Below, piece after piece: positions 18,630 through 26,223 of a stretch of DNA of 48,753 nucleotides (positions are counted from its first letter, which is position 1; each line of letters starts with the position of its first letter). A program made the position numbers and the translations under genes. This stretch comes from JBGTIS01 sp041745535 (GTDB taxonomy: Bacteria; Bacteroidota; Bacteroidia; Cytophagales; Cyclobacteriaceae), in NCBI GenBank assembly GCA_041745535.1, contig JBGTIS010000150.1, positions 1 to 48,753 of the forward strand, given 5' to 3'. Below the pieces are notes generated by a model. That model worked only from the letters and a program-made list of their open reading frames with translations, did not search any database and was not told the DNA's origin.

Positions 18630-20382
18630 AAACGCTTTCAGAGGTGTTATTTTCCTCTTCAAGCCAGAGATACAGCGTTTTGCGACTTATGCCCAGTGCT
18701 AACGCGGCTTTTGTTTTATTAAAGTCCGCCGCGGCCAGGGCATGTTTTGCCTTTTGATATTTTTCAGTATATCGTCTTACTTTTGAAGAAGCTTTATTGA
18801 TAAAAAAAAATGAATTTCCTGCCAATACGGGATTATCTTCGATCAGTGCATGTCGTGTAATAACTTGTTCAAGCTCTCTTACATTGCCCGTCCACTGATT
18901 GCTTTTAAGGCGTTCCATAAAATCTTCTGTAACGCCTAATAATTTTTTATTAAATTTTAATGAAAGTTTAGACAGAATATTTTCTACCAGAAAAGGAATA
19001 TCATTGCTTCTTTCCCTTAATGGGGGGATTTTTATGATAATAGTACTTAAACGAAAGTATAAATCTACCCTGAATTTGCCTTCCTGAACAAGCTTTTCAA
19101 GATTTTGGTTAGACGCGCAAAGAATCCTCACATCTACTGGGATAGGTTTTTGCCCTCCTAAAGTAATAACTTCTCCCTCTTGGATAACTCTCAGCAGGGC
19201 TGCTTGCGCATGAGGACTTAGATCCGCTATTTCATCAAGAAAAAGTGTGCCTTTGTGGGCAAGTTCAAATTTGCCCAGCTTTTTATAAACCGCCCCCGTG
19301 AAAGCCCCTTTCTCATAACCAAAAAATTCACTTTCAACCAAGGTATCAGGAATGGCGCCACAATTGACCGTGATAAAGGGCCGGCTTTTTCTGGGGCTAA
19401 GCATATGAATTTGTGTGGCTACCAATTCTTTTCCAGTGCCAGACTCTCCATCTATACACACATTTACGTCATAGGGCGCTACTTTCTGAATTAAACTAAA
19501 TAAATTCTTCATTTGAGGAGAGGAGCCGATCAGGTTTCCAAATTTAGGAGGCGGACTGTTACCACTGTTGGAGGAAATGTTTTTGAAGCTTCGAACCTTT
19601 AAAATTACTGTTTCTACTACCGGAAAACGGTCAAAAGCAGACCCTCCCGCATAGCCATGTATGGGAACCTGCCTGATAAATTCGTCAAAATCTTCTGGTT
19701 CAGTAATGGAACCTCCATATATTAGAGACACAGGTTTGTGGCCAGATTTATTTACACTTGCCAGCATTTCTTTGGCTTTGGTAATAGATAACTGTAACTG
19801 ATTCCGTTTTTCTATGGTATCTTCAATTTCAAATGTGAGCCCCACATTGAGTATAAGCGCATCCACATCATTTTTGGCAAATGTATAAGCGTCATCAGCA
19901 GATAAAGCAAAACCAAAAGTTACAAATCCCATTTCTCTGGCTTGTTTTAATAAATCAACTTCAGCGGTTATGCCCATTCCCACATGCTCTAAATGCGCTC
20001 GAAAATCGCCATCAATAAATCCTATGGCCGGCCAATTTGTTATGCCCTCTACGCCTAATTCTTTCAGTCTTTCAAGCCTTTTTTTAATAGGTTGATTTGG
20101 GTCGGTGGCATATACACCCGCGACTACCGGAGTCGATTTTTTATGGGGCAGAATATGGTGCCTGAGCAATTGTTCTGTTTGATCATTCGCGTTCCCATAA
20201 GGCATAAAAGCCGCTAATGATCCAAAACCTATATTTCTATAAAATCCCGCGTTTAGTGCTATGATCAGATCCGCCCCGGTTGCCACAGCGGATTTTGTTA
20301 CTTGCCCATTTCCAGCTACTACCGAAATAACCGGAGAAGAAAATTTATTAATATTAATGATAAAATCTTTAAGCGAAACCAT
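18628..20382 (-). CDS. Sigma-54-dependent activator with N-terminal PEP-hydrolase-like TIM-barrel sensor
   Basis: A 584-residue bacterial enhancer-binding protein. Residues 1-268 form a TIM barrel of the 'phosphoenolpyruvate hydrolase-like' family (PF09370 type), clearly paralogous to the enzyme encoded divergently at 20606. Residues about 286-515 are the AAA+ sigma-54 interaction domain: Walker A G-E-S-G-T-G-K-E at 312-319, the sigma-54 contact loop G-A-F-T-G-A at 359-364, Walker B F-L-D-E at 381-384, and R-L-S at 444-446. A Fis-type helix-turn-helix lies at about 553-575 (N-K-T-K-A-A-L-A-L-G-I-S-R-K-T-L). The sensor keeps Y-G-N-A-N and the I-D-G-x-F-R-A signature. It has Phe47, Phe53, Asn179 and Tyr222 where the enzyme has Arg52, Arg58, His183 and His226, so it is probably a ligand-binding pseudoenzyme. 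It should activate the divergent operon. Confidence 0.93.
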   Translation of the reverse strand: MVSLKDFIININKFSSPVISVVAGNGQVTKSAVATGADLIIALNAGFYRNIGFGSLAAFMPYGNANDQTEQLLRHHILPHKKSTPVVAGVYATDPNQPIKKRLERLKELGVEGITNWPAIGFIDGDFRAHLEHVGMGITAEVDLLKQAREMGFVTFGFALSADDAYTFAKNDVDALILNVGLTFEIEDTIEKRNQLQLSITKAKEMLASVNKSGHKPVSLIYGGSITEPEDFDEFIRQVPIHGYAGGSAFDRFPVVETVILKVRSFKNISSNSGNSPPPKFGNLIGSSPQMKNLFSLIQKVAPYDVNVCIDGESGTGKELVATQIHMLSPRKSRPFITVNCGAIPDTLVESEFFGYEKGAFTGAVYKKLGKFELAHKGTLFLDEIADLSPHAQAALLRVIQEGEVITLGGQKPIPVDVRILCASNQNLEKLVQEGKFRVDLYFRLSTIIIKIPPLRERSNDIPFLVENILSKLSLKFNKKLLGVTEDFMERLKSNQWTGNVRELEQVITRHALIEDNPVLAGNSFFFINKASSKVRRYTEKYQKAKHALAAADFNKTKAALALGISRKTLYLWLEEENNTSESV

Positions 20383-20406
20383 GCGGATATGATAGGACGT
20401 GTGTAT

Positions 20407-20441
20407 GTTACAGTTTGTAACCTTTTGTTACCTAATGTTAC
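20407..20441. promoter_or_regulatory. Array of four GTTAC half-sites at exact 10-bp spacing (probable enhancer)
   Basis: GTTAC starts at 20407, its complement GTAAC at 20417, then GTTAC at 20427 and 20437, one per helical turn. The first two make a perfect dyad, GTTACA-GTT-TGTAAC (20407-20421). The array lies 25-59 bases upstream of the regulator's start codon and about 110-140 bases upstream of the -24/-12-like promoter. That is where a sigma-54 activator normally binds; autoregulation is also possible. Confidence 0.7.
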
Positions 20442-20548
20442 ATAAAAAATTCCTGTAAAAAAAACTCCATACCATAAAACAAATCTATAATTGCCGTTTG
20501 GAGCCAATAGGCAGCCTTTTATATATTTATTAAAATGAAAGTAATAAA

Positions 20549-20564
20549 TGGTACTGGCTTTGTA
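20549..20564 (+). promoter_or_regulatory. Candidate sigma-54 (-24/-12) promoter
   Basis: TGGTACTGGCTTTGTA fits the pattern TGG-N8-TTGC-W with one important mismatch, GT in place of GC at -12. The distance from GG to GT is the required 12 bases. Transcription would begin near 20575, about 30 bases before the start codon at 20606. The call is supported mainly by the adjacent sigma-54 activator gene and the upstream half-site array. Confidence 0.5.
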
Positions 20565-20605
20565 TAATTTTTATTAAAATAGGCAAGTAACTATAAATTT
20601 TACAC

Positions 20606-21460
20606 ATGATAACGCTATCCAGATCAGAAATTATAAAAAGCCTTAAAGAAAAAATCTCAAATGGGCAACCTATTATCGGTGGAGGAGCCGGCACCGGAAT
20701 ATCCGCCCAGTGTGAAGAAGCGGGAGGGATAGACCTGATAGTGATATACAATTCAGGGCGATATAGAATGGCAGGCAGGGGTTCATTGGCAGGGTTATTA
20801 GCCTATGGCAATGCCAATGAAATTGTAAAAGAAATGGCCTATGAGATTTTACCGGCTGTAAAAAACACGCCCGTGTTGGCAGGAGTTTGCGGCACAGATC
20901 CTTTTATGCTGAGAGATTCATTTTTGAAGGATCTTAAAAATCTGGGATTCGCGGGGATTCAAAATTTTCCTACGGTAGGATTGATAGATGGCGTGTTTCG
21001 GGCCAATCTCGAGGAGACTGGAATGAGTTATCAACTGGAAGTAGACTGTATAAAAGCCGCACGGGAGTTAGACCTGCTTACTACCCCATATGTATTTAAC
21101 ACAAATGAGGCTAAACTGATGACTGAAGCGGGAGCTGACATTATAGTAGCCCATATGGGCCTTACCACAAAAGGAAAAATTGGTGCTAAAACCGCGAAAA
21201 CCATAGAAGAATGTAAAGTAGAAATCCAGGGCATTGTGAACACCTGTAAAAATATAAATAATGAAGTTATTGTACTTTGCCACGGAGGTCCGATAGCCAC
21301 ACCGGAAGACGCCGGGTTTATATTTGATAATGTGGTAGGAGTAGACGGGTTTTATGGGGCCAGCTCTATGGAAAGGCTTCCAACTGAAATAGCTATTACG
21401 GAGCAAATAAAAAAATTCAAACAATTGACTTTCAAAACAAAAACGTATAGTAATGGCTAA
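20606..21460 (+). CDS. Phosphoenolpyruvate hydrolase-like TIM-barrel protein
   Basis: A 284-residue TIM-barrel protein of the PF09370 type, the family that forms the C-terminal half of the plant protein Tm-1. Its catalytic activity is not firmly known; the family name rests on similarity to phosphonopyruvate/PEP-handling barrels. The sequence has a glycine-rich first loop (G-G-G-A-G-T-G-I-S at 25-33), a basic cluster with Arg52, Arg54 and Arg58 in S-G-R-Y-R-M-A-G-R-G, and Y-G-N-A-N at 67-71. It also has L-I-D-G-V-F-R-A-N-L-E at 126-136, His183 in A-H-M-G-L-T and His226 in C-H-G-G-P. Those Arg and His residues are plausible phosphate, carboxylate or acid-base groups. The reading frame overlaps the next gene by 8 bases, pointing to translational coupling. 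No export signal is present, so it acts in the cytoplasm. Confidence 0.92.
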   Translation: MITLSRSEIIKSLKEKISNGQPIIGGGAGTGISAQCEEAGGIDLIVIYNSGRYRMAGRGSLAGLLAYGNANEIVKEMAYEILPAVKNTPVLAGVCGTDPFMLRDSFLKDLKNLGFAGIQNFPTVGLIDGVFRANLEETGMSYQLEVDCIKAARELDLLTTPYVFNTNEAKLMTEAGADIIVAHMGLTTKGKIGAKTAKTIEECKVEIQGIVNTCKNINNEVIVLCHGGPIATPEDAGFIFDNVVGVDGFYGASSMERLPTEIAITEQIKKFKQLTFKTKTYSNG

Positions 21461-22673
21461 AAAAGTCGTAGTTATTGGAGCCTTTGACACCAAAGCGTTT
21501 GAGTATGAGTTTCTGATAAACCGTATTGTAGAAAAAGGCCATCAGGTAATTTCTATTAATGTAGGCGTATTGGGTTCTACAAATTTATTTCCTATAGCTA
21601 TTCAAGCTGAAGCGGTCGCGCAGGCAGGAGGAACTGATTTAATAACCCTTCGAAAAGCGAATGACCGGGGTAGGGCTATCGCGGCCATGTCCGAAGGGGC
21701 TGGTAATATTGTAAAGAACCTGTTTATAAAGGAAAAATTTGATGGTATTATAGGAATGGGTGGCACAGCAGGTACCAATATGGTAACCGCGGCTATGCGT
21801 GTGTTACCATTCGGATTACCTAAAATTTGTGTGTCTACGGTTGCCTCAGGAGATGTTTCCCCCTATCTGGAAACCTCTGATATCATTATGATTCCTTCTC
21901 TCATCGATATAGCCGGAATCAACTCTCTAAGTAAAATTTTTTTAACGAATGCCGCAGGAGCGTTGGCGGGAATGTTGGAAACAAATAAAGAAGCTGAACA
22001 GGGAAAGCCGATTATCGCTGCCTCTATGTTTGGAAATACAACGCCATGTATTGACCATTGCCGGGAACTGCTGAATCAAAAAGGTTTTGAGGTCCTGGTG
22101 TTTCATGCCACAGGAGCTGGCGGTAAAACCATGGAAAAATTAATTAAGGAAGGTGGTATTCAGGGGGCGTTGGATATTACCACAACAGAATGGGCTGATA
22201 CCCTATGCGGCGGTGTTTTTGATGCGGGAACCAAAAGGCTGGATGGCCCAGGCGCAGTGGGTATCCCTCATCTTATCGCACCAGGATGCATAGATATGTG
22301 TAATTTCGGAAATCCAAATACTATTCCTTCCCGATATAAAGACCGCCTTTTTTACCAGTGGAATCCGAATGTAACCTTAATGCGGACAACGGTAGCGGAA
22401 AATAAAAAGCTGGGAGAAATATTTGCCCAAAAGGCAAATTCCGCTACCGGAAAAACAGCTTTTATTATTCCATTAAAGGGGTTTTCAATGCTTGATGCGG
22501 TAAATGAAAAAAACGAACCACAGGTTTTTTGGGACCCGGCAGCTGATCAGGCTTTCTTAGATGGGTTAAAAAGTAACCTTAAGCCAGGTATTGATATAGC
22601 GGAGATAGATGCCAATATAAATGATCCCGTATTCGCGGAGCGCGCTGTTGAGCAATTTCTAAATATGATGTAA
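21453..22673 (+). CDS. Tm-1-like ATP-binding domain protein (UPF0261 family)
   Basis: A 406-residue cytoplasmic protein of the UPF0261/Tm-1-like family. It opens with K-K-V-V-V-I-G-A-F-D-T-K-A-F-E-Y, the family's N-terminal signature. The glycine-rich G-I-I-G-M-G-G-T-A-G-T segment and V-S-T-V-A-S-G-D-V-S-P-Y at about 97-145 belong to the first Rossmann-like half. The second half includes F-H-A-T-G-A-G-G-K-T-M-E and T-T-T-E-W-A-D-T-L-C-G-G-V. In plant Tm-1 this domain is fused to the TIM barrel encoded here by the gene just upstream. The bacterial pair is split, in the reverse order, and overlaps by 8 bases. The two probably form one complex acting on a small carbon compound with ATP; the reaction is not known to me. 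Confidence 0.9.
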   Translation: MAKKVVVIGAFDTKAFEYEFLINRIVEKGHQVISINVGVLGSTNLFPIAIQAEAVAQAGGTDLITLRKANDRGRAIAAMSEGAGNIVKNLFIKEKFDGIIGMGGTAGTNMVTAAMRVLPFGLPKICVSTVASGDVSPYLETSDIIMIPSLIDIAGINSLSKIFLTNAAGALAGMLETNKEAEQGKPIIAASMFGNTTPCIDHCRELLNQKGFEVLVFHATGAGGKTMEKLIKEGGIQGALDITTTEWADTLCGGVFDAGTKRLDGPGAVGIPHLIAPGCIDMCNFGNPNTIPSRYKDRLFYQWNPNVTLMRTTVAENKKLGEIFAQKANSATGKTAFIIPLKGFSMLDAVNEKNEPQVFWDPAADQAFLDGLKSNLKPGIDIAEIDANINDPVFAERAVEQFLNMM

Positions 22674-22702
22674 AAACTTTCAAACAAACCAATCAACCAC
22701 AA

Positions 22703-25700
22703 ATGAGAAATCCATTGTTTACATTACAAACCTCAGTCAGGTCACTTCCTTATAAAAAAAATCTCATACTTTTTTTTATGATCGTATCCTGCTTATTGAT
22801 TGGTTTTGTTAGCCTAAACACGGATTTTACCCCTCAGACAGCTAAAAATTTCACCTCATTTTCCAATTTAAATCCTGATAAAAAAGAGGATATTCCAGCT
22901 ATACAAATACTGGTTCCAGGTTTCTCGGTAAAAGAACTGCCCCTTACCTTAACGAATATAAATGTGGTTCGCTATGGCGCTGATGGGCGGCTGTATGCCC
23001 TGGCGTATGACGGCCATATCTATGTGCTTACCGATACGGATGGCGATGGCATAGAAGACAAAGCTGAATATTGGTGGGACAAAAAACCTTTGGTATCCCC
23101 AGTGGGAATGGTAGTTGCCGAAGAGGGCATCTACGTAACCGCCTTAAACAAAGTATCCTTCATAAAAGATGTGGATAAAGATGGTAAAGCTGAAACAGAA
23201 GAAGTAATCACCTCAGACTGGATAAAGCCTTCTGTGTATACCGGCACAACGGCAACGGGTGTAGATGCTTTCGGCATTGCCCGGGATGAATCAGGCAATA
23301 TCTTTTTCGCGTTAGGAGCGGCGGATTTTACAAAAGCTTATATGGTAGATTCTCTGGGCAAGCCTCATTATGATCTTAACAGTGAAAGAGGAACCATTTT
23401 AAAAGTAACTCCTGGCAGTAACCAGCGGGAAATATTTGTGACAGGCACACGCTTTCCTGTAGCGATGGCATTTAATAAAGAAGGTGACTTGTTCGCGACC
23501 GACCAGGAAGGCGCTACCTGGCTTCCTAATGGAAATCCGTATGACGAATTAATACATATCCAGAAAGGTCGACATTATGGTTTTCCGCCCCGGCATACCG
23601 AATATCTTCCCAATGTGATTGATGAACCCAGCGTGTATGATTATAAGCCTCAGCACCAGTCCACCACCGGATTGAATTTTAATTATCCGGTAAATAATGG
23701 GCCGGTATTTGGCCCGGCATGGTGGGAAGGAGATGCTTTTGTAACCGGTTATTCCCGTGGTAAAATATACCGTACCACGCTTACTAAAACATCGTCAGGC
23801 TATGTCGCCCGGAATTCTATTTTCGCGTCGCTCACAGATTTAACCGTTGACGCCTGTATTTCTCCCAAAGGTGAAATGGTAGTCGCTACACATTCAGGCC
23901 CGCCCGATTGGGGATTGGGTCCTCAGGGCGAGGGCAAACTGTATAAGGTTTTTTACGCCAATCCTGATTTGCCAAATCCTGTCGCTATTTGGGCCTCTCA
24001 GCCTGATCAGGTAAAAATTGCTTTTGACAAACCTGTAAACAAGGAGTACCTGGTGGATTTGTCTGATAAAATTAAAATTGAGTTTGGGCAATATGTGGAA
24101 GCCGGCGATCAGTTTGAAGTCGTCCGCCCGGGTTATAAGGCTGTTGAAAGACAGGTAAATTTCCCAAGAGAACCGCTAAAAGTAAAAAATATTGATCTGT
24201 CTGAAGATGGGTACATCCTATTATTAAATACTTTTACGCATACCGCACCGGTTACTTACGCGGTAACGCTTCCTGCTTTCAGCAGCGATAAAAAAATTGA
24301 GAATAGCATGGCCCAAAGCCCGGCTATTGACCTTTCCTATAAACTTAACGGTGTAGCGGTTAACTGGCAGGCAAAGTCCGGAAGTGAGAAATGGGAAGGC
24401 GTGATTCCTCATTTAGACCTGGAAGTTAGCCAGGCACTCCTGAAGCCTGCTTTTGAAAATATGGGTTTAGAAAAAGTGTTGCGGCAGCCGGGAAAAGTGA
24501 CCTTTAAAGCCAAACTTAATCTATCGAACATGCTGCGTCCGGATATTCAGCCTGAATCTACCATTGATTATAAATTGCCCGCTGAAAATGTGGATTTTAT
24601 TTTTAGCTCGTCCGAACCTTTAGAAATTAAAGCGGATACGGCAAATCTCTCTCAATCAGTGAAAAAAGGGAAGTTATATGAAACGCGGCTTACTTTTAAC
24701 CAGGTAGCCACACGGGCATATGAATTAGAAGTATCGATGAATACCACCAGTAAAACACCTGTACTCGAACTACATTACATTACAAATGAGGATCCGCGCC
24801 CTCGCGCTTTACAACCTCATCGTTTCTTTCTCCCCTGGCTGGAAGATATTTACAATAGTGAAGTAAGCCCTGTGGAGGAAAACCCTGAACTGGCTGGAGG
24901 AAACTGGTCCAGAGGGAAAGAATTGTTTTTCGGAGAAGCCACCTGTTCTAATTGCCATAGCGCTGGAGGTAAAGGCAAATTTATTGGCCCCGATTTATCA
25001 AATCTTATCTTTCGGGATTATAAATCTGTATTAAGAGATATCAGTGCGCCCAGCGCTACGATCAATCCTGATTATCTGGCGCATACAGTTACCCTTAAAG
25101 GTGAACGAAAACTGACAGGGATGATATCTTCCAAAAAAGATTCAATGGTGATACGAGATATCGCGGATCATAAAACGGTGGTACCCATCAAAGATGTACT
25201 GAGCACAACCCCCTTATCGGTATCCCTGATGCCTCCAGGCCTGGACAAAATGCTCGGCGAGCAAAAAATGAAAGATTTAATGACGTATTTATTAACGTCA
25301 TTCCAGCCTGCGGAAATTGAATATGCCTTTCTTCCTCCCAGGAAAAACGCCTCAGAAGTCAATGCTGTATTAGGAAATAGCGGTACTGAATCCGACGAAA
25401 TAAATGCTAAATTACTGAAAATATTATGGGTTTCAGGTACTAAAGACCATGGACCCGATGAACACGATTATCCGTTGCAGCAAAAGAGATGGACACAGCT
25501 TCTTTCTTTGGCTGAAAATGTAAAAGTAACCAACGTATCACAATGGCCGAGTACAGCGCAGTTTGATGATGCGGATGTGGTCGTTTTTTATTGGAATTAC
25601 CCTGAATTTAATGAAGAGAATGGGAAGCGACTGGACACCTTTCTTCAACGAGGGGGCGGGTTGGTTTACCTTCATTACGCTGTTGACGCGACAGCTAATC

Positions 25701-26101
25701 CGAAGGCTTTGGCCAATCGTATTGGTCTGGCATGGAAAGGAGGTGTTTCTAAATTCAGGCATGGCCGTGTGGAACTCAATTTTAGCGAAAATAAACACCC
25801 AATTACACAAGGATTTACCCATACCGTGTTTGAAGACGAAACATATTGGCAATTGGTTGAGGGCACGAAAAAAATAAATACATTAGCTACCACCCAGGAG
25901 GATGGAAACGACATACCATTAATTTGGACTACAGCTGAAACTAAAGGAAGAGTATTTGTTTCAATTTTAGGACATTATAACTGGACTTTTGATGATCCGT
26001 TATTTAGAATCTTGTTATTACGAGGCATTGCCTGGGCAGGGAATCAACCTACGGATCGACTTGAAGAGTTAGCCACCATGGGGGCAAGAGTTAGCAAATA
26101 G
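22703..26101 (+). CDS. Membrane-anchored beta-propeller - haem-binding - ThuA fusion protein
   Basis: An exported protein of 1132 residues. A hydrophobic span at about 20-40 serves as signal or anchor. Residues about 60-430 form a propeller of the 'membrane-bound dehydrogenase' type (V-R-Y-G-A-D-G-R-L-Y-A-L; D-T-D-G-D-G-I-E-D-K-A-E). A long beta-rich linker follows. A haem-binding region typical of TIGR02603-like proteins starts near 735, with Cys748-S-N-Cys751-His752 and G-P-D-L-S-N-L. A ThuA domain fills about 905-1120 (I-L-W-V-S-G-T-K-D-H-G-P-D-E-H-D-Y; G-G-G-L-V-Y-L-H-Y-A-V-D). It starts 29 bases behind the Tm-1-like gene, so it is probably in the same transcript as the cytoplasmic pair. 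This ties an exported redox sugar-handling step to the cytoplasmic step. Confidence 0.88.
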   Translation: MRNPLFTLQTSVRSLPYKKNLILFFMIVSCLLIGFVSLNTDFTPQTAKNFTSFSNLNPDKKEDIPAIQILVPGFSVKELPLTLTNINVVRYGADGRLYALAYDGHIYVLTDTDGDGIEDKAEYWWDKKPLVSPVGMVVAEEGIYVTALNKVSFIKDVDKDGKAETEEVITSDWIKPSVYTGTTATGVDAFGIARDESGNIFFALGAADFTKAYMVDSLGKPHYDLNSERGTILKVTPGSNQREIFVTGTRFPVAMAFNKEGDLFATDQEGATWLPNGNPYDELIHIQKGRHYGFPPRHTEYLPNVIDEPSVYDYKPQHQSTTGLNFNYPVNNGPVFGPAWWEGDAFVTGYSRGKIYRTTLTKTSSGYVARNSIFASLTDLTVDACISPKGEMVVATHSGPPDWGLGPQGEGKLYKVFYANPDLPNPVAIWASQPDQVKIAFDKPVNKEYLVDLSDKIKIEFGQYVEAGDQFEVVRPGYKAVERQVNFPREPLKVKNIDLSEDGYILLLNTFTHTAPVTYAVTLPAFSSDKKIENSMAQSPAIDLSYKLNGVAVNWQAKSGSEKWEGVIPHLDLEVSQALLKPAFENMGLEKVLRQPGKVTFKAKLNLSNMLRPDIQPESTIDYKLPAENVDFIFSSSEPLEIKADTANLSQSVKKGKLYETRLTFNQVATRAYELEVSMNTTSKTPVLELHYITNEDPRPRALQPHRFFLPWLEDIYNSEVSPVEENPELAGGNWSRGKELFFGEATCSNCHSAGGKGKFIGPDLSNLIFRDYKSVLRDISAPSATINPDYLAHTVTLKGERKLTGMISSKKDSMVIRDIADHKTVVPIKDVLSTTPLSVSLMPPGLDKMLGEQKMKDLMTYLLTSFQPAEIEYAFLPPRKNASEVNAVLGNSGTESDEINAKLLKILWVSGTKDHGPDEHDYPLQQKRWTQLLSLAENVKVTNVSQWPSTAQFDDADVVVFYWNYPEFNEENGKRLDTFLQRGGGLVYLHYAVDATANPKALANRIGLAWKGGVSKFRHGRVELNFSENKHPITQGFTHTVFEDETYWQLVEGTKKINTLATTQEDGNDIPLIWTTAETKGRVFVSILGHYNWTFDDPLFRILLLRGIAWAGNQPTDRLEELATMGARVSK

Positions 26102-26116
26102 CACATACATTCAATA

Positions 26117-26163
26117 GAAGGGCCTGTAAGCCTGATGTTTTTTCTTCAGGCTTTGGCCTTCTT
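26117..26163 (+). terminator. Large stem-loop between the propeller-haem-ThuA gene and the second SusC
   Basis: GAAGGGCC-N3-AAGCCTGA pairs with TCAGGCTT-N1-GGCCTTC around a T-rich loop. The 8-bp inner stem is perfect and the outer stem nearly so. No T-run follows, so it may be a processing or partial attenuation site that lowers expression of the downstream SusCD genes, rather than a full terminator. Confidence 0.5.
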
Positions 26164-26223
26164 CACTATAGAAATGGCAGTATCATATAATCGCACCGTT
26201 CAATACCCTAAATTATAAAACTT

